DNA of 64,000 bases from Kangiellaceae bacterium (GCA_019090895.1 JAHRVB010000252.1:1-64000), one strand, 5' to 3'; shown: positions 30,962 to 42,474, numbered from the stretch's first letter. Program-made: numbers and translations. The notes: generated from the sequence alone by a model not told the origin.

Positions 30962-31480
30962 CTATCTGAGTCGACCACGGGTGACTTTTTTTGCGCCCGC
31001 TTGAAACAATGCGCTTTGCATTGCGTGACCGTGGCATATAGCAACGGCCAGTCCATCGGCTGCATCAGCCTGCGGCGAAGCACTCAACCCCAACAAACTA
31101 GTCACCATATGTTGGACTTGTGATTTATCGGCACCACCATGTCCAACTACAGCTTGTTTGATTTGGCGCGCTGAATATTCCGCTACCACTAACGCATGTT
31201 GTGCCATTGCCACCATAGCAACTCCTCTCGCTTGCCCGAGCTTTAATGCGGAGTCCGCATTCTTCGACATGAAAACTTGTTCAATAGCGGCTTCGTTCGG
31301 TTTATATTCTTGTACCACTTCTGAAATACAATCGAAGATTTGATTCAATCGATCGGACAAAATACCGTCTTTAACTCTTATGCAGCCGCTGGAGATATAT
31401 TCTATTTTTCGACCATTCATTCGAATCAGACCAAAGCCTGTGATTCGTGAACCGGGGTCAATTCCTAGAACAATAGACAT
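30962..31480 (-). CDS. ruvC: Holliday junction resolvase RuvC
   Basis: [19 protein letters not shown]...[27 protein letters not shown]. Confidence 0.98.
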   Translation of the reverse strand: MSIVLGIDPGSRITGFGLIRMNGRKIEYISSGCIRVKDGILSDRLNQIFDCISEVVQEYKPNEAAIEQVFMSKNADSALKLGQARGVAMVAMAQHALVVAEYSARQIKQAVVGHGGADKSQVQHMVTSLLGLSASPQADAADGLAVAICHGHAMQSALFQAGAKKVTRGRLR

Positions 31481-31604
31481 GGTCTTCCGCTAGTTAAAAT
31501 GATGGAAAGTGAATATAACATAATTCAAATCTTGGGTGAGTGAATTGGTAGTTGATAATTGTTTGGGAACAAAAATTTAGGACGAAAATGCTCGCCCCTA
31601 TACT

Positions 31605-32348
31605 TTATAATTGCTCGTATGCTTCTGGTGGGATTTCTGCGTTGCTATAGACGTTTTGGGTATCGTCTAGATCTTCCAACCGGTCGATTAAACGAAGAAC
31701 TTTGACTGCCGTATCAACACCTAGATCGGCTTGGGTTGATGGTAACATTGCTATTTCTCCGTCTTCCGCAACAAACCCTTTTGCTTCTAACCCTTCTTTC
31801 ACTTGCATGAAGTCTTCTGGCAAAGTTAAAACTTCGAAAGATCCATCATCATGGTTAATAATATCTTCTGCGCCGGCTTCCAGTGCTTCTTCCATTAGTT
31901 GGTCTTCATCGATTTCGGCAGAAAAAATGATTTGGCCCTTTTTCTCGAACAAGTAAGCAACCGAGCCTGAAGTCGCTAATTCACTCCCTGATTTAGTAAA
32001 CGCGTGACGAACTTCAGCCACAGTTCTATTTTTATTGTCGGTCATACATTCGACTAAAATAGCGCATCCGCCGGGGCCATAACCTTCGTAAGTTAGCTCA
32101 TCCATGGTTGAGCCATCTTCGCCACCGGCGCCTCGTTTAACTGCTCTTTCGACGGTATCTCGGGTCATGTTGCCACTGAGAGCTTTATCAATAGCGGCTC
32201 TTAAGCGCGGATTGTTATCAGGATCGCCGCCACCGGCTTTCGCCGCTACAACGATTTCTCTAATAAATTTAGTAAATAACTTTCCGCGTTTAGAGTCTTG
32301 GGCTTTTTTACGGTGTTGTATATTCGCCCATTTGCTATGACCTGCCAT
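31605..32348 (-). CDS. yebC: YebC/PmpR family transcriptional/translation regulator
   Basis: [32 protein letters not shown]. Confidence 0.97.
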   Translation of the reverse strand: MAGHSKWANIQHRKKAQDSKRGKLFTKFIREIVVAAKAGGGDPDNNPRLRAAIDKALSGNMTRDTVERAVKRGAGGEDGSTMDELTYEGYGPGGCAILVECMTDNKNRTVAEVRHAFTKSGSELATSGSVAYLFEKKGQIIFSAEIDEDQLMEEALEAGAEDIINHDDGSFEVLTLPEDFMQVKEGLEAKGFVAEDGEIAMLPSTQADLGVDTAVKVLRLIDRLEDLDDTQNVYSNAEIPPEAYEQL

Positions 32349-32366
32349 TCAAATCTCCTTTGCAGC

Positions 32367-34139
32367 TTATTCAGTCTTTTCTTTTGCAGTGCTCGCTATC
32401 GCTAACTCTTCAAGTTGTGCTTGAGAGACGCGAGAAGGTGCTGAAGTTAAAGGGCAACTCGCAGTCGTCGTTTTTGGGAAGGCGATAACATCACGGATAG
32501 AATCGGCTCCTACCATCAACATCACTAATCGATCCATGCCAAATGCAATACCGCCGTGTGGAGGACAACCGTATTTAAGCGCTTCTAGCAAGAACCCAAA
32601 TTTCTCTTCCGCTTCTTGTTTTTCAATACCGAGAATGTCAAAAATTGCCGCTTGAATCTCTTGGTTATGGATACGCACCGAACCACCACCGACTTCACAA
32701 CCGTTCAAAACCATATCATAGGCTCTTGATAAAGTTTCTGTTGGCGCAGCTTTAAGTTGTTCTACATCATTGACCTGTGGTGCCGTGAATGGATGATGCA
32801 ATGCGTGCATTTGACCCTTGTCTTGTTCAAACATTGGGAAGTCGACAACCCATAAAGGTTTCCATACGTCTTCAACCAATCCCCGATCTTCAGCGACTTT
32901 TAGTCTTAATGCACCCAGTGAGTCGGTGACGACTTTACTGCTATCGGCACCAAACAATAAAATATCACCAGCGGCAGCGCCAGTTCGCTCGAGTATTGCG
33001 TTCACAATCTCATCGTTTAGAAATTTAGCAATCGGCGACTGTACGCCTTCTATTCCTTTTCCAATCTCTTTAACTTTAACCCACGCTAGTCCTTTCGCAC
33101 CATAACGTCCAGCATACTCAGTATACTGGTCGATTTGTTTACGGCTAAGCTCAGCGCCACCAGGCACACAAATCGCAGCAACTCGGCCATTAGCATCATT
33201 GGCAGGTGCGGAGAAAACTTTGAATTCCACCTCTTTTAATAAACCCGCACAATCCACTAGTTCAATCGCTACTCGCAAATCAGGTTTATCACTACCATAA
33301 CGCTGCATGGCTTCTGCATAGGGCATTCTCGGAAAATCTCCGAGATCAACGTCTAACGTTTTGATAAACAATTGACGAATCATTTTTTCCATCATAGACA
33401 TAATGGCTTCTTCGTCCATGAACGAAGTTTCAATATCAAGCTGAGTAAATTCTGGCTGGCGATCAGCCCGTAAATCCTCATCACGGAAACATCGAACGAT
33501 TTGGTAATAACGGTCAAATCCGCTCATCATCAACAATTGCTTAAATAGCTGTGGCGATTGAGGTAGCGCGAAAAACGATCCTTTGTTGGTACGGCTTGGA
33601 ACCAAATAGTCTCTCGCGCCTTCTGGCGTTGCCTTGGTTAGTATTGGCGTTTCGATATCGGTAAAACTTTCAGCTTCAAGGTAATCACGCAAGTTCTTAG
33701 CCACTTTATTTCTAAAAAGAAGTTTTTCTTGCATTTCAGGTCTACGAAGGTCGAGATAACGGTGTTTCAAACGCAGCTCTTCAGACACATCTTGGTGTCC
33801 GTCAATCAAGATTGCAGGAGGAATCGCTTTATTTAATACAGTAAGATCACTGGCTAGAATCTCGATAGTACCAGTAACCATGTCTTTGTTGATCATATTT
33901 TCAGGGCGGTTACGTACTTTACCGGTCAAGGAAACAACGAATTCACTTCTTAAATTCTCAGCTTGTGCAAATAAATCAGGTTGATCGGGCTCAATAACAA
34001 TCTGAACAATACCGCTCTTATCGCGAACCTGAAGGAATATTAATCCGCCAAGGTCTCTGCGACGGTGTACCCAACCTGCAACAGTGACTTCTTCACCAGC
34101 AGTAACTTTTAATAAATCACCGTTATAATGGCTTCTCAT
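32367..34139 (-). CDS. aspS: aspartyl-tRNA synthetase
   Basis: [48 protein letters not shown]...[29 protein letters not shown]. Confidence 0.98.
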   Translation of the reverse strand: MRSHYNGDLLKVTAGEEVTVAGWVHRRRDLGGLIFLQVRDKSGIVQIVIEPDQPDLFAQAENLRSEFVVSLTGKVRNRPENMINKDMVTGTIEILASDLTVLNKAIPPAILIDGHQDVSEELRLKHRYLDLRRPEMQEKLLFRNKVAKNLRDYLEAESFTDIETPILTKATPEGARDYLVPSRTNKGSFFALPQSPQLFKQLLMMSGFDRYYQIVRCFRDEDLRADRQPEFTQLDIETSFMDEEAIMSMMEKMIRQLFIKTLDVDLGDFPRMPYAEAMQRYGSDKPDLRVAIELVDCAGLLKEVEFKVFSAPANDANGRVAAICVPGGAELSRKQIDQYTEYAGRYGAKGLAWVKVKEIGKGIEGVQSPIAKFLNDEIVNAILERTGAAAGDILLFGADSSKVVTDSLGALRLKVAEDRGLVEDVWKPLWVVDFPMFEQDKGQMHALHHPFTAPQVNDVEQLKAAPTETLSRAYDMVLNGCEVGGGSVRIHNQEIQAAIFDILGIEKQEAEEKFGFLLEALKYGCPPHGGIAFGMDRLVMLMVGADSIRDVIAFPKTTTASCPLTSAPSRVSQAQLEELAIASTAKEKTE

Positions 34140-34437
34140 GATTCAACCTTAAAAAAGATAATCAGGGGTAATTTCTGCCCCTAGGAAAAACCGCGTATGT
34201 TACTGGATATAGGGTGCAAAGTCACTAGTAGACGGCTCTCTGAAGTGATTTCGGTGCATCAAATCAATGATTTGTAAACAGTGAATTAAATCCACAACGG
34301 ATCCCAATGAAGCTAACACAATTCACCCGACAATTATTGAGGCAAAAAATATAATAAATTCATGATAAAACTGGATTTATTGCTGATTTTTGCCTATCTA
34401 TTAGTAATACTAATTAGACTGAGCGCAGGAACACTCC

Positions 34438-35046
34438 ATGAGTAAAAATAACGGTGCCGCTGAAACCTTTATCGCTGTGGCTCATGTTGCATCTGAATTA
34501 TTCAAAGCTCAATCAATTGCTGAGGAGCTTTCGATCACCTCTAAGAACGCTAGAGCCTTAGCTGTTCGCGCTGGATCGACAGCTGCAGGATTTAACGAAA
34601 TTACTCGTTTTATAGAAGGACTATCAAAATTAACTATTGAAGCCGCGTCTACAGTGAACACAATAGCGATCTCTCAAACCAAAATAGCTGCAAATATGTT
34701 TAGAACTGGCGGTTTCATAGAACGTCTCAATCGAGTGAAGTACGAGCCAAAAGAAGATAAGGTCGATACCATAAAAGTGACTTTTGAACGGGTTGAAAAG
34801 GAAAAGAAACAGCTTGAGAGAAAAATCTCAGTCAGCCTTCGAGATTTGATGGACCGTCTGAATGAAACGACTATGGAATTAAGAGCAACCCAAGTTGTTT
34901 CCGTGGTTTCTAGAGTGGAAGCCTCAAGAGCCAGTGAAGATTTTCAAGACTCGTTAAACTCTGTTGCCGATAAAGTATCCAGTGCCGGTGTACGAATAAA
35001 CGCCCATTTAGAAAGCGCTCGAAAACACTTGTCTATACTGCAGTAA
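34438..35046 (+). CDS. small soluble protein with a degenerate chemoreceptor (MCP) signalling-tip motif
   Basis: SITSKNARALAVRAGSTAAGFNEITRFIEGLSKLTIEAA aligns to the MCP tip ([33 protein letters not shown]); no TM or periplasmic sensor. Confidence 0.65.
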   Translation: MSKNNGAAETFIAVAHVASELFKAQSIAEELSITSKNARALAVRAGSTAAGFNEITRFIEGLSKLTIEAASTVNTIAISQTKIAANMFRTGGFIERLNRVKYEPKEDKVDTIKVTFERVEKEKKQLERKISVSLRDLMDRLNETTMELRATQVVSVVSRVEASRASEDFQDSLNSVADKVSSAGVRINAHLESARKHLSILQ

Positions 35047-35102
35047 TCATAGCCAAGCTCTTTGAAATTACTCCCGATAATTAATCAAATAAAGGATATA
35101 CC

Positions 35103-35840
35103 ATGAAAACAATCTCGCTATATCAAAAAGGTAGTCATAAATGGTTATGCTTTGGTCGTGATCCCGATAGAGATGAAAAAATTATTGATACTAATCAATA
35201 CCTTGTGATGAACAATGAGCAAAGCATAATTCTTGAACCAGGAGGTATCGAACTATTTTCTCAGATGTTGACGTCAGTGCTTAGATACACCTCGCTCGAC
35301 GAAATAACTGCTTTGTTTGCCTCTCATCAAGATCCCGACATCATCTCCTCATTAGGGCTTTGGGATCAATGTCTGCCAAAAGCAAAGTTGATGTCTCCCG
35401 CCATTTGGGAGTCGTTTTTGGCACACTTTGGGATGAACAACATACAATTCGAAGGAATTTCTGATGAAGGTTCAGCCTTTCAGCTTGGTAATACGAGTCT
35501 ACAATTTATTCCCGCACATTACTTACAATCACCGGGTAACTTCAATGTATACGATAAGGAAGCGAAGATACTTATGAGTGGCGATATTGGGGCCGCTCTT
35601 GATGACGAAGATACCCCCTTCTTTGTTGAAAACTTTGATGCACATACTTCAAAAATGGAATTTTTTCACCGTCGCTGGATGTCCTCAAACAAGGCTAAGG
35701 ACGATTGGATTGCTCGAGTAAGAAAACTAGACATAGAAATTCTAGCACCTCAGAAAGGAAGTTTATTCAAAGGTGAAATGGTGCAAAAGTTTCTTAATTG
35801 GTTTGAGAGACTCGATGTGGGAATCGCGCAAAACAAATGA
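35103..35840 (+). CDS. metallo-beta-lactamase-fold diiron protein, ODP/flavodiiron-like
   Basis: LFASHQDPDIISSLGLWDQ, FIPAHYLQSPGNFNVYDKEAKILMSGDIGAAL, MEFFHRRWMSSNKAKDDWIARVRKLDIEILAPQKG. Confidence 0.85.
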   Translation: MKTISLYQKGSHKWLCFGRDPDRDEKIIDTNQYLVMNNEQSIILEPGGIELFSQMLTSVLRYTSLDEITALFASHQDPDIISSLGLWDQCLPKAKLMSPAIWESFLAHFGMNNIQFEGISDEGSAFQLGNTSLQFIPAHYLQSPGNFNVYDKEAKILMSGDIGAALDDEDTPFFVENFDAHTSKMEFFHRRWMSSNKAKDDWIARVRKLDIEILAPQKGSLFKGEMVQKFLNWFERLDVGIAQNK

Positions 35841-35865
35841 TCCTAAGATCTTACAGACTAAATCA

Positions 35866-35892
35866 AATAACCCGCTTCAAGCGGGTTATTTT
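35866..35892. terminator. bidirectional Rho-independent terminator
   Basis: AATAACCCGCTTCAAGCGGGTTATTTTTT between convergent genes. Confidence 0.85.
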
Positions 35893-35914
35893 TTATTTAT
35901 AGAATACTCATACG

Positions 35915-37726
35915 CTATCTAATTTTTTCGCGCATTAATTGCTTAATGATAGGAACCGGAGCGCTACCGTAACTTAGGAACTCGTTATGGAACGCTTTTA
36001 AATTAAATTTATCACCTTGTTCTTTTTTCATTGCTTCTCTAAATTCATATATTTCAGCAAATCCATTAAAGTAGCTCGTCAATTGAACTTGGCTTAGGGT
36101 GGCCCTTCTCCACTTTCCTTCGGCTTCCGTTTTCTCTTGAAAAGCCTGGTTCGTTAATAAATTTAAACCATCCTCTTTATTCATGTCTAACACCTGAATG
36201 CTATAGTCAAGAATAGTATTCACCACTACCCTAAGGTTCCATTTGCTATACATTAACCAAAGTTCTGGTTCTTGGTTACCGTAGCCAGATTCCAGCATCA
36301 TCTTTTCCGAGTATACAGCCCATCCTTCAACCATCGCACCATTACCAAAAATGGCTTTAATCATACTTGGCGATTTATTCGAGTGCACAAGCTGTACATA
36401 GTGACCTGGTACCGCTTCGTGAATATTAAGAATTTGCAGAATCCAATGATTATATTCTCGCAAGTAGCTTTCAGCTTGTTCATCATTAAAGTGATCCAAC
36501 GGTGTCACATTGTAATAGGTATTAGCCGTTGCGTCGTATGGCCCTGGAGCATTAACGGAGGCACCAGCAATACCGCGCTGATATTCTGGCGTTTCCCTTA
36601 CGACTAAGGGTCTACTCGGGTCCATGTCCAGCAAATCAGCTTCATTGATATAAGCTTCTATTAGTGGAATTTGTCGTTTAACTTCATTTACAAATTGATC
36701 ACGTTCTACATGTTTCACTGACAAATGATCAATCAATTGTTTCACTGCCACTAATTTATCTTCTGGCATATTCTTTTTCTGAAAATACTTTGGCCATAGT
36801 TCAGTGGTGATTTCAATCATTTGCTTGTGCAATTCATTCTTAGCCACTATCGCCCTTTGATATAACTCGTCAGCTGAATAATCAGACACGATGTCTAATT
36901 TAAATTTTTGCTGGTAAAGCGTTTTGCCAATTCTAAAGTTTTTTGCTCCACCGTCGGCAAGAGAATCATGCTTAGATTGCAACCATGAAATATAAGAATT
37001 AATTGACTCAACGGCTTGCTTAAGTTTAATTTTAATCTCACTTTTTTCTTGGTCTGTTAACCCTGACTCTATTAACTTAGCTGGAATGCTCGATTCAAAT
37101 ATGCCCAGCGCACCTTTATTTTGCTGAATAGCAAGCGCCGTGTGCTCAAGGGTAGGCACTGTGATATTTGAAATAGCCGCCTCGTAATAAGCGGGTATAT
37201 TTTCGAGACGAGTTGAAATAGTTTTTAGTCGTTCATCTAACGATTTATAATCGGTGTTCAAGATCAATCCGAATGCGCCCGCCACATTAAAACGCGAAGG
37301 ATTCCATTCATTGCCTTTGTAAGTACTAATATACCATTCAGTCGATTCCAGCCGATTTTTTATAATGTAATAGTCGCTCGCATTGCCATTATCAAGTGTT
37401 CTTGGATTAAATTTAGCTAGTTTAGATAAATAAGACTTGGCGAAGTTTAACGACCCGATAGAATTCTCTTTGTTGGGGATCACTAATTGATCATCGTACT
37501 TGTAGTAACCCACGTAAAGCGCATAACCTGGATTTTCTTTCCAGAAGGCCTCGATAAACTGAGATTTAAATGCCTCAAAATTTACGTTTTGATCGACCAC
37601 TTTAGTCCCCGCAGTTTCTTTAACAACTTTCGATGTTTGATCATTGTTAGCTTTTGTTGTATCCGGCTGTGAGCAAGCGCTAATGAAGGGTGCAACTACA
37701 GCCAATAACCAATGGTTTATTTTCAT
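35915..37726 (-). CDS. DUF885 family lipoprotein (putative metallopeptidase-like)
   Basis: Lipobox ISACSQPD; HEAVPGHYVQLVHSNKSPS and WAVYSEKMMLESGYGNQEPEL are typical of DUF885 proteins. Confidence 0.9.
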   Translation of the reverse strand: MKINHWLLAVVAPFISACSQPDTTKANNDQTSKVVKETAGTKVVDQNVNFEAFKSQFIEAFWKENPGYALYVGYYKYDDQLVIPNKENSIGSLNFAKSYLSKLAKFNPRTLDNGNASDYYIIKNRLESTEWYISTYKGNEWNPSRFNVAGAFGLILNTDYKSLDERLKTISTRLENIPAYYEAAISNITVPTLEHTALAIQQNKGALGIFESSIPAKLIESGLTDQEKSEIKIKLKQAVESINSYISWLQSKHDSLADGGAKNFRIGKTLYQQKFKLDIVSDYSADELYQRAIVAKNELHKQMIEITTELWPKYFQKKNMPEDKLVAVKQLIDHLSVKHVERDQFVNEVKRQIPLIEAYINEADLLDMDPSRPLVVRETPEYQRGIAGASVNAPGPYDATANTYYNVTPLDHFNDEQAESYLREYNHWILQILNIHEAVPGHYVQLVHSNKSPSMIKAIFGNGAMVEGWAVYSEKMMLESGYGNQEPELWLMYSKWNLRVVVNTILDYSIQVLDMNKEDGLNLLTNQAFQEKTEAEGKWRRATLSQVQLTSYFNGFAEIYEFREAMKKEQGDKFNLKAFHNEFLSYGSAPVPIIKQLMREKIR

Positions 37727-37780
37727 TTATTTATTTCCTGGGTATTAAGAGTGGATTACGCAAAGTAGACATGTGTATGC

Positions 37781-38533
37781 TTATTTATTGTTTTTAGTCG
37801 CTTGTTGACGTACGTATTCGAACAGGCAAACGCCAGTTGCTACAGATACATTTAGACTGGATACACTACCGGCCATAGGAATCTTAATCAATTGGTCACA
37901 ATGCTCTCGTGTCAGTCGTCTCATACCAGCCCCTTCCGCGCCCATGACGATTGCCGTTTTAGCAGAAAATGATTCTGAGTAAAGATCACCTTCTGCTTCA
38001 CCCGCAGTTCCGACAATCCATACAAACTCTTCTTTCAATTGTTTTAAAAATCTAGCGAGGTTGGTAACTTTCACCAAAGGTACATTTTCAGCCGCACCGC
38101 AAGCCACTTTTCGTACGGTAGCGTTCAGTTGCGCAGAACGATCTTTTGGTAAAACGATTGCGTCTACACCTGCTGCATCAGCAGTTCTAATACACGCGCC
38201 AAGATTATGAGGGTCAGTCACTCCATCAAGGATTAACAATAATAACGTCTCCTTGTCAGCAGCCAACTGAAGTAGATCGCCTTCGCTCATATTAGCATCG
38301 GATACTTTCACTTCAGCAATGACACCTTGATGATTTCCGTGGGCTCTTTCATCCATTTTCTTGCGGTCAATACTCTGGCATTTAATTCCCGCTTTTTTTG
38401 CTAAGGCTTCGATTGTAGACAGCGCTTTGTCTTTTCTATTTTTTAATAAAAAAAGTTGTATCACATTTTCAGGTTTACGAGTTAGCACACTCTCGACGGC
38501 GTGAATACCGTAAATTTTATCGACTTGGCTCAT
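37781..38533 (-). CDS. rlmB: 23S rRNA (guanosine-2'-O)-methyltransferase RlmB
   Basis: [11 protein letters not shown]...[53 protein letters not shown], SpoU family. Confidence 0.95.
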   Translation of the reverse strand: MSQVDKIYGIHAVESVLTRKPENVIQLFLLKNRKDKALSTIEALAKKAGIKCQSIDRKKMDERAHGNHQGVIAEVKVSDANMSEGDLLQLAADKETLLLLILDGVTDPHNLGACIRTADAAGVDAIVLPKDRSAQLNATVRKVACGAAENVPLVKVTNLARFLKQLKEEFVWIVGTAGEAEGDLYSESFSAKTAIVMGAEGAGMRRLTREHCDQLIKIPMAGSVSSLNVSVATGVCLFEYVRQQATKNNK

Positions 38534-38599
38534 TGGTAATTTCTCATTAATGCAATTTCTTAGCTGTTAATTGACTGCTTATTTTCTATTGTAAGTGTT

Positions 38600-41011
38600 C
38601 TATTTTGACTTATTACTTTTACGACGAGGTGCTTTCTTTCGACTATCGGTCTTCTTTGAATTTCCGACTTTTTTACTTTCATTTTTATCTTTACTGCTCT
38701 TTCTAGCCCCCTTGCCTCTGCTTCGTTCTTTCGAGTTTGACTTTTTCTTAGCATTTGCATAGAGCTTATCTCTTTCAGAGTGTTTTTTACCGCGTTTATC
38801 ACTGGTATCAGACTGAATCAACGAAAAATCAATTCGGCGCAAATCAATATCCACGCGAGCCACTTCAATTTCTACCTCGTCTCCAATTGAGAAGCTCTTG
38901 CCTGTCCGCTCTCCCACCATTCGTTGTCTGGCATTATCATAGTGAAAATAATCACTACCTAGCTCAGTCACGTGTACTAAACCTTCAACAAAGACGTCAT
39001 TGAGTCGTACAAACAAACCAAAATTGGTGATGCTACTTACTTCCCCTGAATACTTGAGACCAATATGGGATTGCATGTATTCACATTTCAACCAGTCCAT
39101 GACATCCCGAGTGGCTAAATCAGCATTTCTTTCGGTTATAGAATTTGCTTGACCTATTTCGGATAATTTTTCGACGCTATAGCGCTTTTTAATGGCCTTT
39201 TTGTCAGCAAGTGTTCGCAGTTCATCGTCCGCGACGACTGATTTGATTATTCGATGAACAATTAAATCAGGATAGCGTCTAATGGGAGATGTAAAATGCG
39301 TGTATGCATCAAACGCTAGACCAAAATGACCTTCATTGTTGGGCGAATATTCGGCCTGGCTCATTGAACGCAGAAGCATAATTTGGATATTCTCAGCATC
39401 AGGTCTGTCTTGAATCTGCTCAAGAAATGTTCTAAATACATCAGGGTCAGGCTCGGTTCCCCCAGTAATAAATAATCCTAATTCAGCCAGATACGAGCGA
39501 AGTACTTCAAGCTTCTTTTCTTTAGGACCTAAATGAACGCGATATAGTCCAGGTAACTTTTTCTTAATAAAAAATTGAGCTGCGGCAACATTAGCCAAAA
39601 TCATGCATTCTTCAATTAATTTGTGTGCATCATTCCGAACAACCGGCACTATTTTGTCTATTTTTTTATTGTCATTAAACTTGATTTGAGTTTCTGTTGT
39701 TTCAAATTCAATCGCCCCGCGTAATCGCTTACGTTTAAGTCGAGCCTTATACAGAGCATGAAGATTGCTGATTGGTTTAACTAATGTTTGATATTGCTCA
39801 CATAACGCTTCATCTTTTTCAAGAATCGACCAAACTTTGTTGTAAGTCATTCTTGCTTTTGAATGCATCACCGCTGGATAGAATTTGCTTCGGCCTGGTT
39901 TGCCATCCTTACCTACATTGATTTCGCAAACCATACAAAGTCTATCGACTTCGGGTTTAAGTGAACACAACCCGTTAGACACTTGCTCCGGTAACATCGG
40001 TACGACTGAATTAGGAAAATAAACTGAGTTTCCGCGTTTAACCGCCTCTAGATCAAGCGGACTATCGGGTTTCACATAATGGCTGACATCCGCAATCGCG
40101 ACGTATAATTTCCAGCCACCCAACAACCTTGGTACGCAATATACTGCATCATCAAAATCACGAGCATCTTCACCATCGATGGTAATCAAGGGAAGCTCTC
40201 TGAGGTCGACTCTTCCTTTTAATTCCGATTCCATGACTTCGGTGGGTAATTTCTTTAATTGGTCATGAATATCGCCGTTCCAACTGTTTCGAATACCGTA
40301 TTGAGCAATGGCAATTTCTATTTCCATTCCTGGCGCTAAATAATCACCTAGCACTTCCACGACTCGACCGACCGCTTGTGATTTAAACGTTGGTCGGGTG
40401 CTAAGTTGAATGACAACAACCTGTTCTGCCTTCGCTTTCACTGGGTCATCGGGTGGAATTAAAATATCTTGGGAGATACGTGGGTCTTCGGGCGTTACGA
40501 AGTTAAATCCATTTTCCGTGTGGTACCGTCCAACAATTTGAAAAGCCTGCTCGCCCTCTAGGATCTCGACAATACCCGCTTCTTTTTTGCCATCTCGATG
40601 TTCACCTTTTTCCCGTACCAGAACTTTTTCACCGGGAAAAACTCGCCTCATTTCTCGGGCTGATACAAACCAATCTTTGCCACCACCTTCTGGACTAAAA
40701 AAACCAAAGCCTTCTTTATGCCCAATGATTGTTCCTTTAACCAAGTCCAGTCTATTAATAACACCATAGGCTCGTTTACGATCACAATGAATCTGCCCAT
40801 CTCTTACCATGGCCGATAATCGTCGCTCTAAGCCAACAATTTCAGCGTCATCAAACAGTCCTAGACCGTTTTGGACAGCTTTAAACTTTAGTGGACCACC
40901 TGATTTTTCAAGGAATTCGAGAATGAATTCTCGACTTGGGATAGGGTTTGCATACTTCTCCGACTCTCTCTTGTAGAAGGGATCGTTGGAAGTCTTTGAT
41001 TTTTTGGGCAT
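38600..41011 (-). CDS. rnr: ribonuclease R
   Basis: RNB domain ITIDGEDARDFDDAVYC, S1 domain, basic Lys/Arg-rich C-terminal tail. Confidence 0.96.
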   Translation of the reverse strand: MPKKSKTSNDPFYKRESEKYANPIPSREFILEFLEKSGGPLKFKAVQNGLGLFDDAEIVGLERRLSAMVRDGQIHCDRKRAYGVINRLDLVKGTIIGHKEGFGFFSPEGGGKDWFVSAREMRRVFPGEKVLVREKGEHRDGKKEAGIVEILEGEQAFQIVGRYHTENGFNFVTPEDPRISQDILIPPDDPVKAKAEQVVVIQLSTRPTFKSQAVGRVVEVLGDYLAPGMEIEIAIAQYGIRNSWNGDIHDQLKKLPTEVMESELKGRVDLRELPLITIDGEDARDFDDAVYCVPRLLGGWKLYVAIADVSHYVKPDSPLDLEAVKRGNSVYFPNSVVPMLPEQVSNGLCSLKPEVDRLCMVCEINVGKDGKPGRSKFYPAVMHSKARMTYNKVWSILEKDEALCEQYQTLVKPISNLHALYKARLKRKRLRGAIEFETTETQIKFNDNKKIDKIVPVVRNDAHKLIEECMILANVAAAQFFIKKKLPGLYRVHLGPKEKKLEVLRSYLAELGLFITGGTEPDPDVFRTFLEQIQDRPDAENIQIMLLRSMSQAEYSPNNEGHFGLAFDAYTHFTSPIRRYPDLIVHRIIKSVVADDELRTLADKKAIKKRYSVEKLSEIGQANSITERNADLATRDVMDWLKCEYMQSHIGLKYSGEVSSITNFGLFVRLNDVFVEGLVHVTELGSDYFHYDNARQRMVGERTGKSFSIGDEVEIEVARVDIDLRRIDFSLIQSDTSDKRGKKHSERDKLYANAKKKSNSKERSRGKGARKSSKDKNESKKVGNSKKTDSRKKAPRRKSNKSK

Positions 41012-41181
41012 ATTATCCCTGAAGGTAAGTAGTTATAGATGCTCCACGCGGAGGCTCGATGGCGCATTTTAGCTTATTTGTTAGCCGACTACGACCGATA
41101 TCTCGGCATCAGCCGGGTAAGACAAACGAATTCCTGACAGGGAGACAGAACCCTAAAAACAAATTGATTAAAGTCTAGAAG

Positions 41182-41649
41182 TTAGATGTAGATTACGCTT
41201 GCCTCTTTCGCGCTCTCGACGATCCAGTCAATCGCAGTCGCTCGGTTTTTAAAGAGCTCTACATCGACATCCGTTCGGGATAAGGTTAAGCGGTAAAAAT
41301 CAAAAATGGCCTTAGTCATTTCATCGGCATAGACTAAAGCCATTTGATACTGAGTCCCCCGCTTATCAGCCAGCCCAGTCAGGAAATGAAATACAATCTC
41401 AGTCGTACTGATATCAATATCGATCGTTGCATGAGTAAAATCGTAGCAAGCCGACATATTAACCACAAATTCGCGATGCCGAATTACCGTCGACAAACTA
41501 TCAATGATGTCTTTGAGGTAAATTTCCCCATAAAATTGCGTCACCATGATGCCGTGTTTGGCATCAAAGTCGACTGTAAATCCTTGTTTGGTAGCTGCTG
41601 GTTGCTTGTTTAACATAATATTTCCAGACATACCTTTATATAGAGGCAT
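41182..41649 (-). CDS. hypothetical protein, STAS-like size; paralogue of 42019..42474
   Basis: Shared core: hREFVVNMSACYDFTHATIDIDI / hRSFRQNMDACYDFTGAIIEMDM. Confidence 0.75.
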   Translation of the reverse strand: MPLYKGMSGNIMLNKQPAATKQGFTVDFDAKHGIMVTQFYGEIYLKDIIDSLSTVIRHREFVVNMSACYDFTHATIDIDISTTEIVFHFLTGLADKRGTQYQMALVYADEMTKAIFDFYRLTLSRTDVDVELFKNRATAIDWIVESAKEASVIYI

Positions 41650-42018
41650 GTCGTTATTCCGTACTCAGGAGGTTTATCTTTTACCGCTTAGTCATTCAAC
41701 GACATTCTATTCATTACAATCAAAATAACAATTAGCGGTCACTATCTGAGCACTTGTTAACATCAACAGTGTTAATATCTCAAATATTGAACAAAAAATC
41801 ACCAACTTTTGAAGGTCGCGTATTCTAGACAAGAAATATAAGGAAAGAAACCGTTTGAGCTTCTCGTTTTGAGATAAAACATGAAAAAAGTAACGGAGGC
41901 TATAGAACTGATTAAATCATCTTAGAATTGACTAAATTTGAACAGAAATTCGATCGACCTAGAAGCAAACCTTTAATAAGAAAGATGATTGGAATAGTTG
42001 GGGATTCAGACTACAAAA

Positions 42019-42474
42019 TTAATCTTTTGAGTTTAACCAAACCAAGGATTGCTTGGTAGAGCCGAATACTTCTGCATCGACAGAAGTCTTAGAAATCAAT
42101 AACTTATAAACACTAAGCAACGCACTATTGAGGGTTTCATCAGTCACCATGGCTAGTTTGTAATGCGAGCCCCGTTGATGAAGATGTTGTGCGACAAACT
42201 CTGCGTGCTGCTCCAATTCTTTCATATCCATTTCAATAATGGCGCCAGTGAAGTCATAACAGGCATCCATATTTTGTCGAAAGGAGCGATGATCTAATAA
42301 ATCAAGAAATGCAGAATTAGCGAGTTCGAGGGTGACACCACCTAAAAATCGAATAACAGCATAGTCATTTTGACTATCGACTTTAATTTTATAGCGTGTG
42401 CTTGCGACATTTTGACTTGCTAATTTCATGAAATAATACAGACCACTCAAATATTGAAAAGACCTCGGAGGCAA
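42019..42474 (-). CDS. hypothetical protein, paralogue of 41182..41649
   Basis: As above; ORF start may be a later Met (MKLASQNVAS). Confidence 0.75.
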   Translation of the reverse strand: MPPRSFQYLSGLYYFMKLASQNVASTRYKIKVDSQNDYAVIRFLGGVTLELANSAFLDLLDHRSFRQNMDACYDFTGAIIEMDMKELEQHAEFVAQHLHQRGSHYKLAMVTDETLNSALLSVYKLLISKTSVDAEVFGSTKQSLVWLNSKD

